The notes beneath the pieces are model-generated. The model did no database searches. It was not told where the DNA came from and saw nothing but the letters and a program-made list of their open reading frames with translations. The position numbers were made by a program, and so were the translations under genes. From the NCBI GenBank assembly GCA_007126675.1, contig SLAU01000148.1, positions 1-8,581 on the forward strand: a DNA stretch of 8,581 nucleotides, written 5' to 3'. This document shows positions 1 to 6,973 of the stretch, piece by piece. Numbering within the stretch: position 1 is the stretch's first letter; each line of letters begins with the position of its first letter. The DNA is from Balneolaceae bacterium (lineage in GTDB: Bacteria; Bacteroidota; Rhodothermia; Balneolales; Balneolaceae).

Positions 1-131
1 GCTATTTCTGCTGTAAATCGATTCTTAACAGGAATTTTTTCCGGAGTTTGCCACTCAGTACCTGAGTCATCAGCTGAAGAATTACCACTTTCAGGTAAAT
101 AATCTATTTTTGAAAAATCGGGTCTTTTCAT
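1..131 (-). CDS. mutB: Methylmalonyl-CoA mutase large (catalytic) subunit, N-terminal fragment
   Basis: Reading the minus strand from the ATG at 131-129 gives an open frame of 43 codons that runs off the left edge. It begins MKRPDFSKIDY and continues to EWQTPEKIPVKNRFTAEI. The pattern of a short N-terminal stretch, then W-x-TPE-x-I-x-VK and an aromatic-T pair, is what the large subunit of adenosylcobalamin-dependent methylmalonyl-CoA mutase shows before its TIM barrel. The enzyme interconverts (R)-methylmalonyl-CoA and succinyl-CoA in the cytoplasm. The start lies 36 bp after the stop of the small-subunit gene on the same strand, the usual mutA-mutB order, so the two are very likely cotranscribed. 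The barrel and the C-terminal B12 domain lie outside the window, so catalytic residues cannot be checked. The identification rests on the short N-terminus plus the neighbour. Confidence 0.85.
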   Translation of the reverse strand, partial: MKRPDFSKIDYLPESGNSSADDSGTEWQTPEKIPVKNRFTAEI

Positions 132-167
132 TCAGTTAAAATAATAAAAAAGCATTCCAATAATCTT

Positions 168-2174
168 TCACTTATCGGACAGGACGATTCCGGCTTTTTC
201 CTGAATTTCTTTCAGAGTTTGAATCATATTACTTCCTGAATAAATGAAAAGGTGGATACCCATATCCGAATACTCTTCAATTTTATTTTTTGGATATCCG
301 GCCAATATCAAAATTGAGTTCTTATTCAGGCCTGAGCAAAATTCAGGTACAAGCTCCGGGTACTCATCATCTGATCCACAAAGAACAAAAATTTCGGCAC
401 CGGATGATTTTAGTTCTGAAAGTGCATCATTTATGGTTTCATAACCGGGAAGATTTATTACGGAAATACCGCCACATTCAAGATAATTCTGCGAGAATGA
501 AGCTCTTGCTTTGCGCATTTTTTTATTTCCAACCGGTACAAGCTGTGCTGTTAGTTTTTTGCCCTGTTTTGTTTCATACTGCTGAGTAATTAGCCGCATT
601 TTTTCAAAAACTTCTGCGGCCCGATACGTGACGAGTGCAGGATATAACTGTTTTTGCAGGTTGATGAACGAATGAACGACATCGCCAAGAAATATTCCAT
701 TTTTAAATAACTCCGACAAGTCATCTATCAGCTTATCGGGGTCCACTTCAGGTTTATTTTTGGATTGCTTGAGAGAATCAACCGGAATGCTTTTGTGTAA
801 TCTGTCCGGAATTTTTTCTTCGGAATTCGGATAATTATTAACGCCTGTCAATATCAATTTTCGGGTTGCGATGGCTTCATCTTTTTCTTTCCGTGCCCGT
901 GCAACTTCTCCCTGGATAATTTTTGCTTCAATCGCTTTCTGAAATCCACCCTGTTTTTCAATCATCTGGAAAAATTTCCATGCATTTTGAGCAATTTGGT
1001 CGGTAAGTTTTTCTATATAGTACGAGCCGTCTGACGGATTTGCGACTTTTGGAATATGAGATTCATGTTCCAGAATATGACTGATGTTTCGCGCGATTCG
1101 CCGTGAGAAATGATTTGGCTCATCGTAAACAGCATCAAATGGTTGTATAGTGATGTAATCAGCGCCTCCCACCGCGGCCGACATTGCTTCAGTTGTTGCT
1201 CTGAGCATATTATTATATGGATCGGCTGCAGATTTATTCCATTCCGAGGTTTTTACGTGCAGGTTCAGTGGATTGCGGTCTTCAATTTCATAACCGTCAA
1301 GTACACGATTCCATAAAAGTCTTGCAGCTCTGAATTTTGCAATTTCGGGGAAATAAAGAGATCCGGCAGCCAGTTGCATCCAAAATTTACCGGAAGCCTG
1401 CTGCCGCAGCTCTGCCGGAATGCGAGCCAGGTATTCGCTGCCGATTGCAAGAGCTATACCGAGTTCCTGTACAATGGAGGCACCACAATTATGATAAAAC
1501 GAACCATCGGCGGCCAGGCTTTTGAAACCGTCAGTTTTTGACATTTGAGTTAATGTACTGTTTAACTCATTTCCGGCTATTGGCAGCCTGCCGTGGCCGG
1601 CCATAAAAGTAAAGGGATCATACAGGAAAGAGAATACAGATCCATACTGCTGCTGATTTTTGCCGGCAGTTTCTGAATACGCTCTCACCATAGCAAGTAT
1701 GCCAGCCGAACCCGGGCCCGAGTCAAAAATGATTTCTGTTTTAGAAGGATCAATACCATCCAGAAGCAAACTTATATCATCCAAATTGTGAACCTGCACT
1801 CCGGCAATATCCGGTCCCAGTAAACCCTCGTCGTGTGTAGGACGTACTGTAAACCGGACGGCGTTTGCCCCATTCTCCACAGCTTCCTTTGCCATTTGGT
1901 TAGCGTTAGAAGGATCTGCTGCAAATATCTCTTCGCTGATCTTCCAGTCAGCAGGTGTATCAGGTAAAACATTTTTCTGATAATGTGCTACAGACTTAAG
2001 GTCTTCTTTTCTGTAAAATGGCTGTACATCAATACCTTCAAGCGTTTGCCATTTAAGCTTCTCTTTGTAGTTTGCTCCGTTCAGATCGCGCTCAAGAACT
2101 TTTTCCCATTCTTCAATGGAGGTGGGTGAAAATTCTTCGAAGAGATTTTTTGTATCTGATTTATGATCTGACAT
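168..2174 (-). CDS. mutA: Methylmalonyl-CoA mutase small (beta) subunit
   Basis: A 668-residue protein, close to the usual 610-680 of this subunit. It pairs with the catalytic large subunit to convert methylmalonyl-CoA to succinyl-CoA, the last step of propionyl-CoA breakdown. Residues about 40-510 form the mutase TIM-barrel domain, with family-like stretches WNRVLDGYEIEDRNP (288-302), GGADYITIQPFDA (336-348) and ANPSDGSYYIEKLTDQIA (378-395). Residues about 540-665 form a flavodoxin-like domain resembling the cobalamin-binding domain, with VLCGSDDEYPELVPE (597-611) and a final IYSGSNMIQTLKEIQEKAGI (644-663). The cobalamin-ligating DxHxxG motif is absent. This is normal for the small subunit, which does not bind B12. 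Residues 430-490 are charged and variable and look like a linker. The start at 2174 has no strong Shine-Dalgarno sequence. The gene is followed 36 bp later by the large subunit and is divergent from an acyl-CoA dehydrogenase. Confidence 0.93.
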   Translation of the reverse strand: MSDHKSDTKNLFEEFSPTSIEEWEKVLERDLNGANYKEKLKWQTLEGIDVQPFYRKEDLKSVAHYQKNVLPDTPADWKISEEIFAADPSNANQMAKEAVENGANAVRFTVRPTHDEGLLGPDIAGVQVHNLDDISLLLDGIDPSKTEIIFDSGPGSAGILAMVRAYSETAGKNQQQYGSVFSFLYDPFTFMAGHGRLPIAGNELNSTLTQMSKTDGFKSLAADGSFYHNCGASIVQELGIALAIGSEYLARIPAELRQQASGKFWMQLAAGSLYFPEIAKFRAARLLWNRVLDGYEIEDRNPLNLHVKTSEWNKSAADPYNNMLRATTEAMSAAVGGADYITIQPFDAVYDEPNHFSRRIARNISHILEHESHIPKVANPSDGSYYIEKLTDQIAQNAWKFFQMIEKQGGFQKAIEAKIIQGEVARARKEKDEAIATRKLILTGVNNYPNSEEKIPDRLHKSIPVDSLKQSKNKPEVDPDKLIDDLSELFKNGIFLGDVVHSFINLQKQLYPALVTYRAAEVFEKMRLITQQYETKQGKKLTAQLVPVGNKKMRKARASFSQNYLECGGISVINLPGYETINDALSELKSSGAEIFVLCGSDDEYPELVPEFCSGLNKNSILILAGYPKNKIEEYSDMGIHLFIYSGSNMIQTLKEIQEKAGIVLSDK

Positions 2175-2197
2175 ACAATAAGTTGAATTTTGTCTAC

Positions 2198-2217
2198 TTA
2201 ATTAAAGCTTTAGTTAA
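2198..2217. promoter_or_regulatory. AT-rich 20-bp palindrome upstream of mutA, possible operator
   Basis: The 20 bases match their own reverse complement in 9 of 10 base-pair positions, around a perfect 10-bp core TAAAGCTTTA with TTAA on each outer end. The palindrome ends 24 bp before the mutA start codon, where a repressor dimer would overlap the promoter or initially transcribed region. Palindromes of this size are typical of TetR, GntR or MarR family operators, and such regulators often control acyl-CoA metabolism. No regulator gene is in the window, and AT-rich palindromes also occur by chance, so the role is inference. Confidence 0.35.
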
Positions 2218-2431
2218 CTTCGTAATCATCAGCTTAAAAAACTATTACTGATAATATGATGCTTTCTAATTTACAAGCGCTCCGGCACAGTATTATAACA
2301 TGGACAAATAATAAAGAATTCAAAAGAATTGCCGACTGAGAATTTACATTTTACCGAGGGACAAATTAAAACTCTTTCCGGTATGTTCTTCAAAAAACTT
2401 GTCAATTAGCATAAAAAAGCGCTTCCGATTT

Positions 2432-2440
2432 TGCTATATT
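2432..2440 (+). promoter_or_regulatory. Extended -10 promoter candidate for the acyl-CoA dehydrogenase
   Basis: TGCTATATT gives the TG-N extension followed by TATATT, a 5 of 6 match to TATAAT. No good -35 hexamer lies 16-18 bp upstream, as can be the case for extended -10 promoters. The expected transcription start, about 7 bases after the hexamer, falls near 2447. That would give a leader of about 112 nt beginning at a stem-loop. If the organism uses the Bacteroidota sigma factor (TAnnTTTG box), this call would be wrong; I see no such box here. Confidence 0.4.
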
Positions 2441-2445
2441 AAAAG

Positions 2446-2500
2446 CCCGGTTTTTTCAAGTTCAAGCTGATGGAACTAACCGGGGGAGCTCCTGAAAGGA
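2446..2500 (+). promoter_or_regulatory. Structured 5' leader of the acyl-CoA dehydrogenase mRNA
   Basis: CCCGGTT (2446-2452) pairs perfectly with AACCGGG (2478-2484). Inside it AGTTC (2459-2463) pairs with GAACT (2473-2477). Because GAACT directly abuts AACCGGG, the whole is a 12-bp stem with one 6-nt bulge on the left and a 9-nt loop. It is followed at once by the palindrome GGAGCTCC (2485-2492) and by a small hairpin, TCCT (2490-2493) with AGGA (2497-2500), which compete for the same bases. The leader is much richer in G+C than its surroundings. It could be a 5' stabilising hairpin, a protein-binding site or a regulatory RNA. I could not match it to any riboswitch class I know. Confidence 0.4.
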
Positions 2501-2558
2501 CAGCAATTTCTCAGATTTTATTTTACAATCATCAATTATCAACAAAAAATTAAGAATC

Positions 2559-3725
2559 ATGCAGGCTACTGAAACTAAAATGAATCCACTGACAAAGCTT
2601 ACGGAAGATGAACAAATGCTGAAAGAAGCAGCAGCCGACTTTGCTGAAAGTGTAATTAAGCCGAAAGTTCATGAGATGGACGAAGCGGCCAAGCTGGACC
2701 CGGATATTATTAAGCAATGCTTTGAAATGGGATTGATGGGAATTGAAATTCCTGAGTCTCATGGTGGTGCCGGCGGCACGTTTATGATGAGTATAGTGGC
2801 AATTGAACAAATTTCAAGAGTAGATGCTTCTGTTGGTGTTTTTATGGATGTTCAAAACACGCTCGTAAATAATGCATTTTTGAGATGGGGATCTGAAGAG
2901 CTGAATGGGAGATACCTGCCGCTTCTTGCCGGGGAAAAAGTGGGCGCTTACTGTTTATCTGAAGCAGGTTCTGGAAGTGATGCATTTGCACTTAAATGTG
3001 CAGCCAAAGAAGATGGAGACGATTATATACTGAATGGTACTAAACTTTGGATCACCAATGCCAAAGAAGCGGAAATTTTCCTTGTATTTGCAAATGTGAA
3101 CCCCGAAGCTGGTTACAAAGGCATCACTGCTTTTATTGTAGATAGCGACATGGAAGGCTTTTCTGTTTCCAAAAAAGAGAACAAGCTTGGCATCCGGGCA
3201 AGCTCAACATGCGAGATACTTCTGGAAGATGTTCGTGTTCCAAAATCAAATATTTTAGGAGAAGTGGGGAAAGGATATAAGGTTGCGATTGAAACACTGA
3301 ACGAAGGCAGGATTGGAATTGGCGCCCAAATGATCGGAATTGCACAAGGCTCACTTGATGCAGCCGTTGAGTATACAAAAGAGAGAAAACAATTCGGAAA
3401 AGCCATTGCAGATTTTCAGGGTGTGCAGTTTCAGCTTGCTCAAATGGCAACCGAACTTGAAATGGCACGATTACTGGTCTATAATGCAGCCCGGTTAAAA
3501 GAGAATGACCAGAATTTTTTGAAAGAAGCCGCAATGGCTAAATATTACAGCTCTGAAGTTGCAGAAAAGTTAAGCTCAATGGCAGTTGATCTGTTTGGCG
3601 GATATGGATATGTGAAAGAATATCCTGTCGAGAAATTTTACAGAGATTCAAAAATCGGAAAAATCTACGAAGGCACATCAAACATGCAATTGCAAACAAT
3701 CGCCAAAATTCTGTTGAAAGAGTGA
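2559..3725 (+). CDS. Short/branched-chain acyl-CoA dehydrogenase
   Basis: A 388-residue FAD enzyme of normal family length that oxidises an acyl-CoA to the 2,3-enoyl-CoA and passes electrons to electron-transfer flavoprotein. Visible landmarks are the helical N-terminal domain (about 15-125), the FAD/substrate signature YCLSEAGSGSD (131-141), WIT (165-167), the beta-domain segment ENKLGIRASSTCEI (207-220), ERKQFGK (275-281), FGGYGYVKEYP (346-356) and IYEGTSNMQ (369-377). Glu371 sits at the catalytic base position. Stretches such as MDVQNTLVNNAF (96-107) and IYEGTSNMQLQTIAK resemble human ACADSB (2-methylbutyryl-CoA dehydrogenase) more than plain butyryl-CoA dehydrogenase, so a branched substrate from isoleucine or valine is likely. 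The divergent methylmalonyl-CoA mutase genes fit that pathway. Met8 (2580) is an alternative start; neither has a clear Shine-Dalgarno sequence. Exact substrate is inference. Confidence 0.9.
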   Translation: MQATETKMNPLTKLTEDEQMLKEAAADFAESVIKPKVHEMDEAAKLDPDIIKQCFEMGLMGIEIPESHGGAGGTFMMSIVAIEQISRVDASVGVFMDVQNTLVNNAFLRWGSEELNGRYLPLLAGEKVGAYCLSEAGSGSDAFALKCAAKEDGDDYILNGTKLWITNAKEAEIFLVFANVNPEAGYKGITAFIVDSDMEGFSVSKKENKLGIRASSTCEILLEDVRVPKSNILGEVGKGYKVAIETLNEGRIGIGAQMIGIAQGSLDAAVEYTKERKQFGKAIADFQGVQFQLAQMATELEMARLLVYNAARLKENDQNFLKEAAMAKYYSSEVAEKLSSMAVDLFGGYGYVKEYPVEKFYRDSKIGKIYEGTSNMQLQTIAKILLKE

Positions 3726-3930
3726 TGTAATTACTCTGCTTTGAAAAAATAATTTCTCCCAAAAAAGCCTTTTGAGCTCTGATACTACCATTTTCATTCG
3801 GAATTCGACTTTTTTTCGATTTTGGGGAATTATTATGAACGATGCACTTGTTATTGCGATTTAGACGAGAAATATACAGACAAAGCTGGTTTAACAGGCT
3901 GTAATAAATTTATATGTACAACATTTAGTT

Positions 3931-5190
3931 ATGGATAAACAGATATCAGAAATCATTTCAAGAAACAGTAAAGACAAGAAAGCTGAAAGTGAGCTTAATA
4001 AGCTATTTTCAGAGCTGATTGAACAGAGAGATAAGTACAAAAAATTTCTTGATCTGCTTGAAAGTGCCATCCGAAGCGATTACGACTCCATTCTGATAAC
4101 TGAATTAAATCTTGAAGAGCCGGGACCCAAAATTGTATATGTGAATGATGGATTCACCAAAATGACCGGCTATAGCCGTGATGAGGTAATCGGAAAAACT
4201 CCAAGAATTTTACAGGGTGAAAAGACAGATCGTGCTGTTTTAGACAAGTTAAAAGAGAGACTTAAAGATGGTAAACCTTTCTTTGGCCATACTGTAAATT
4301 ACCGCAAAGATGGTTCAGAATTTATAAACCAGTGGGATATTCACCCACTAACAAATGATAAGGGTGAAATAACCCATTGGGTTTCTTATCAGCATGACAT
4401 TACTGAACGAAAACGATCTGAAACCAAAGTAGTTGATACTGAAATCGAATTTGACAAACTGGCTGAAGAATCGAAAAAAACTCTTATCGACTTAGATGAA
4501 CAGGGCAATATCGTAACAACCAATAAAGCGTTTCGTGATCTGGTTGGCTTTGATGACGAAGAGCTTAAGAAAATGAAAGCTTGGGAAATTCTTACAGATG
4601 AGTATGTAGAAAACTTCAGACACAAGTTTGATGAATTTAAGCCGAGCGATTTTGATGATCAAAAATTTCAATTCGAACTCAACAACAAAAAAGGAAATGC
4701 TATTGAGGTTGAAGCGAAAAGCCGGCTTTTAAGTTCAAACGGTCAGAAGATTGTAAGAATGAATTTTCAGAATAAGTCGCTTCAAAAGAGAATTATGTCA
4801 ATTCTTGCAAAGCGAAATGACGATTATGATAAGATATTCGACCGTTCAAGTGATTTCAATTATAAAATAATACCTCTGGACGACGGATCTTACAAGTTTG
4901 ATTATGTAACCGAAAGCTTTTCGAAAATCACGGGAATTGCAACGGCCGAAATTTCTAAAGTAAGCCTCGATGAAATCATCCATGAAGATGATATCGACAA
5001 AGTAATGCATCATTTCAGTGTAGTTCTTGAAGGAAAACCAAACACGGAGCAATTCAGGCTAAAAAGTAAAACCGGTGAGTATATTGAGGTGATTGACTAT
5101 GCAAAACCGGACTGGGACGCTGATGAAACCATGATAAAGGCCATTAAAGGTGCTACATCAACTGAGATATCTTCCGAGAAAAAATCCTGA
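3931..5190 (+). CDS. Triple-PAS sensory protein with cysteine-less LOV-type first domain
   Basis: A 419-residue soluble protein without a signal peptide or membrane segment. Residues 15-45 are charged and helical, probably a coiled coil. PAS domain 1 (about 45-160) is LOV-like. GKTPRILQG (88-96) aligns with the LOV motif GRNCRFLQ, keeping Arg92 and Gln95 but with Pro91 in place of the adduct-forming Cys. NYRKDGSEFIN (123-133) keeps both flavin-contact asparagines, and Gln154 in SYQHDIT matches the LOV terminal glutamine. PAS domain 2 spans about 171-288, and a PAS_3-like domain spans about 296-408, including the typical IHEDDIDKV (350-358). No histidine kinase, GGDEF, EAL, HTH or methyl-accepting domain follows, so it must act through protein contacts or be an orphan sensor. 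It stands alone: 205 bp separate it from the gene before and 140 bp from the gene after. The ligand is unknown; flavin binding is inferred from conserved positions only. Confidence 0.85.
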   Translation: MDKQISEIISRNSKDKKAESELNKLFSELIEQRDKYKKFLDLLESAIRSDYDSILITELNLEEPGPKIVYVNDGFTKMTGYSRDEVIGKTPRILQGEKTDRAVLDKLKERLKDGKPFFGHTVNYRKDGSEFINQWDIHPLTNDKGEITHWVSYQHDITERKRSETKVVDTEIEFDKLAEESKKTLIDLDEQGNIVTTNKAFRDLVGFDDEELKKMKAWEILTDEYVENFRHKFDEFKPSDFDDQKFQFELNNKKGNAIEVEAKSRLLSSNGQKIVRMNFQNKSLQKRIMSILAKRNDDYDKIFDRSSDFNYKIIPLDDGSYKFDYVTESFSKITGIATAEISKVSLDEIIHEDDIDKVMHHFSVVLEGKPNTEQFRLKSKTGEYIEVIDYAKPDWDADETMIKAIKGATSTEISSEKKS

Positions 5191-5330
5191 TCAGATTGAT
5201 CGATGGGTCTGAGCTGCCCTGATTTTTCATTATCTTTGATGAGCATCCTGGTGTTTGTACTAAAGGAGCACAAGTTATTTCATAGAGAAATTGTTAATCG
5301 ATCAACGAAAGTATCAGTAACATCGGAAAA

Positions 5331-5765
5331 ATGAATATTCAGGAAAAACAAGAAAAAATATTACGTGAGTTTCAGATTCTTGGTGACTGGCAAGAAAGAT
5401 ATAAGCATATCATAAAATTGGGACAAAAGCTTCCTCCGCTTGAAGATGAACATAAAGTGGAAGAAAATTTGGTTCGCGGATGCCAGTCGCAGGTATGGCT
5501 CGTTACTGATCTTGAAGATGACAAAATTACTTTCAAAGCTGATAGTGATGCAGCCATCACAAAAGGTTTAGTTGCCTTGTTAGTAAATTTTTATTCGGGA
5601 GAGACACCGGATACTATACTTACTACTAACCCTGAATTCATAAAGAAAATTGGAATGCAGGAACACCTGTCACCTACCCGATCGAACGGGCTCGCCTCAA
5701 TGGTAAAACAGATGAAAATTTATGCGATGGCCTACAAAAGTAAGCTAACTGCCGAGAAAAACTAA
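5331..5765 (+). CDS. sufE: SufE-family sulfur acceptor / cysteine desulfurase activator
   Basis: A 144-residue cytoplasmic protein, the normal SufE length. SufE takes persulfide sulfur from the active-site cysteine of a cysteine desulfurase, speeding its turnover and carrying sulfur towards Fe-S cluster assembly. The motif VRGCQSQVW (48-56) is the SufE signature, and Cys51 is the sulfur-accepting cysteine, at the same number as in E. coli SufE. ALLVNFYSGETP (82-93) and the C-terminal NGLASMVKQMKIYA (119-132) also fit the family. The gene ends 4 bp before the cysteine desulfurase gene, its expected partner, so they form an operon. A TATCTTTG sequence at 5231-5238 matches the Bacteroidota TAnnTTTG promoter box, but no suitable upstream element is visible, so I do not call it a promoter. 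Confidence 0.93.
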   Translation: MNIQEKQEKILREFQILGDWQERYKHIIKLGQKLPPLEDEHKVEENLVRGCQSQVWLVTDLEDDKITFKADSDAAITKGLVALLVNFYSGETPDTILTTNPEFIKKIGMQEHLSPTRSNGLASMVKQMKIYAMAYKSKLTAEKN

Positions 5766-5769
5766 GCCG

Positions 5770-6918
5770 ATGATCTATCTGGATAACGCTGCAACCACGC
5801 CGATGAGTAAAATGGCAAGGGATGCTTATCAAAAAGTTGCGGAAAACTTTTTTGGTAATCCAAGCAGCTTACACGATGCCGGATCAGAAGCTGAAAGGGT
5901 ACTTGAGTCATCCAGAAAAGTGATTGCAGATGCTGCAAAAGTTGTGGCGCGAGGTCTATACTTTACAGGGAGCGGTACAGAAGCAAACTTTTTAGCCATT
6001 GTTTCGCTTTGCCACGCAAACAAAGATAAAGGCAAACATCTGATAACTACAGCTGTTGAGCATAGCTGTGTAACCAATACGTTTAATTGGCTTGAGTCTC
6101 AGGGATTTGAGGTAACTCGTTTGAAGGTTGATAATAAAGGAAGAGTTTTAACCGAAAATCTAAAGAATGCAATTCGCCCGGATACGATACTTGCATCTGT
6201 ACAGCATGCCAACTCAGAAACCGGAACTTTACAGGATCTTGAAAAAATTGGTGCAGTTCTGAAAGAGAATGATGTGCTTTTTCATTCTGATTGTGTACAA
6301 ACGTTTTGCAAGCTTCCAATTGATGCCGAAGGCTGGCATCTGGACGCATTTTCAATATCAGCTCATAAAGTTCACGGCCCAAAAGGGATTGGTGCTTCAT
6401 GGATAAGGCCGGGGGTAAATTGGAAGCCATTTTTTCCTGAGGCATCACAAGAAAACAGATTCCGGCCGGGCACGGTTGATGTGCCTTCTGCCGTTGCCTT
6501 TGCAGCTGCTGTAAAAGAGTTTGGCTCATTGCGTGAGGAGTACAGCCAGAAAATGGATATTCTTAGCCGCCGTTTCATGGATAATATTGCTGATCTTGAA
6601 GGGAATAGATTAACATTTGAAGGAGATCCGGAAAACAAATTGGCGAATATTCTGGGTATCAGATTGCATAATATGGAAGGACAGTTTGCAATGCTTGAAT
6701 GCAGCCAGCAAGGAGTGGGAATTTCCACGGGAAGTGCATGCCGTGCAAATGAGCAGAAACCCTCACCCTCACTTTTAGCAATGGGAAGATCGGAAGAAGA
6801 AGCGCGGCAGTTTATCCGGGTATCTTTTGGGATGATTAATAATGAAACTGAAATTGATCGGGCCGCAGAAGTTTTAAAAAATGTGATAAATAAACATGCA
6901 ATGCTTGTAAAAGCATAG
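5770..6918 (+). CDS. Cysteine desulfurase, IscS/NifS (group I) type
   Basis: A 382-residue PLP enzyme, normal length, that converts cysteine to alanine and a protein-bound persulfide. It begins YLDNAATTP (3-11). FTGSGTEAN (65-73) contacts the cofactor phosphate, His98 in VEHSC stacks on PLP, and Asp174 and Gln177 in FHSDCVQT contact the ring. Lys200 in SAHKVHGPKGIG forms the Schiff base. Cys324 in STGSACRANEQKPS is the persulfide-carrying residue on a long mobile loop. SAHK followed by GPKGIG, plus the long Cys loop, place it in group I (IscS/NifS) rather than group II (SufS/CsdA), although its immediate partner is a SufE. The adjacent SufE implies sulfur transfer through Cys51 of that protein. 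Possible roles are Fe-S cluster assembly or tRNA thiolation. No scaffold gene (iscU, sufB, sufC, sufD) lies nearby in the window. I leave the symbol blank because sufS and iscS would each mislead. Confidence 0.9.
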   Translation: MIYLDNAATTPMSKMARDAYQKVAENFFGNPSSLHDAGSEAERVLESSRKVIADAAKVVARGLYFTGSGTEANFLAIVSLCHANKDKGKHLITTAVEHSCVTNTFNWLESQGFEVTRLKVDNKGRVLTENLKNAIRPDTILASVQHANSETGTLQDLEKIGAVLKENDVLFHSDCVQTFCKLPIDAEGWHLDAFSISAHKVHGPKGIGASWIRPGVNWKPFFPEASQENRFRPGTVDVPSAVAFAAAVKEFGSLREEYSQKMDILSRRFMDNIADLEGNRLTFEGDPENKLANILGIRLHNMEGQFAMLECSQQGVGISTGSACRANEQKPSPSLLAMGRSEEEARQFIRVSFGMINNETEIDRAAEVLKNVINKHAMLVKA

Positions 6919-6952
6919 TGTTCATATTTTTTTCGCAAATTATTGATAAATT

Positions 6953-6973
6953 GTTAGTCTGTTAAGACATAAC
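6953..6973. repeat. Imperfect inverted repeat between the desulfurase and DsbA-like genes
   Basis: GTTAGTCT (6953-6960) and AGACATAAC (6965-6973) are complementary over 8 bp with one extra A, around a 4-base loop. A short T-rich stretch, ATATTTT (6974-6980), follows, so it could be a weak AT-rich terminator for the sufE-desulfurase unit. Equally, TTGTTA (6951-6956) and CATATT (6973-6978), 16 bp apart, make a weak promoter for the DsbA-like gene, which would place the inverted repeat exactly in the spacer as an operator. The sequence alone does not decide between these. Confidence 0.35.

Larger units (their letters stand above)
2175..2558. other. Divergent intergenic region between mutA and the acyl-CoA dehydrogenase gene
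   Basis: This is 384 bp without a credible gene. It is AT-rich except for 2444-2500. It must hold the promoters of both divergent transcription units. What I can point to is an AT-rich palindrome near the mutA start (2198-2217), an extended -10 candidate facing the dehydrogenase (2432-2440), and a stem-loop leader (2446-2500). Between 2220 and 2400 I see no recognisable structure, tRNA or small ORF with a plausible start site. No convincing -10/-35 pair for mutA was found. Confidence 0.7.

Noticed and set aside
540..640. Loss of the B12-binding DxHxxG motif in the mutA product as a possible inactivation (the motif would lie near residues 545-575)
   Set aside because: The small subunit of heterodimeric methylmalonyl-CoA mutase normally lacks this motif, so it is expected.
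2444..2520. TPP, SAM, ZTP or cobalamin riboswitch in the dehydrogenase leader
   Set aside because: A CTCAGA and a G-run invite comparison, but none of the conserved cores of these classes is present in the right order.
3113..3534. Minus-strand open frames opposite the acyl-CoA dehydrogenase
   Set aside because: These are antisense shadows of a clear, full-length gene.
3848..3878. TTGTTA and TATACA 19 bp apart before the PAS gene as a promoter
   Set aside because: Both hexamers are loose matches in AT-rich DNA, the spacing is long, and the sigma consensus of this organism is not known.
5190..5227. Possible terminator after the PAS protein: GGG/CCC with outer ATCAG/CTGAT and a following TTTTT
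   Set aside because: The stems are only 3-5 bp, the C at 5219 would be used twice, and the loops are large. This is too weak to call.
5239..5334. A 32-codon open frame from ATG 5239 that overlaps the sufE start (ATGA)
   Set aside because: The overlap looks like translational coupling, but the peptide has no recognisable family, no ribosome binding site and unremarkable composition. It is most likely leader sequence.
6372..6938. Long minus-strand open frame opposite the cysteine desulfurase
   Set aside because: It lies entirely antisense to a well-identified gene with all catalytic residues present, and its translation is low-complexity and Ser-rich with no family resemblance.
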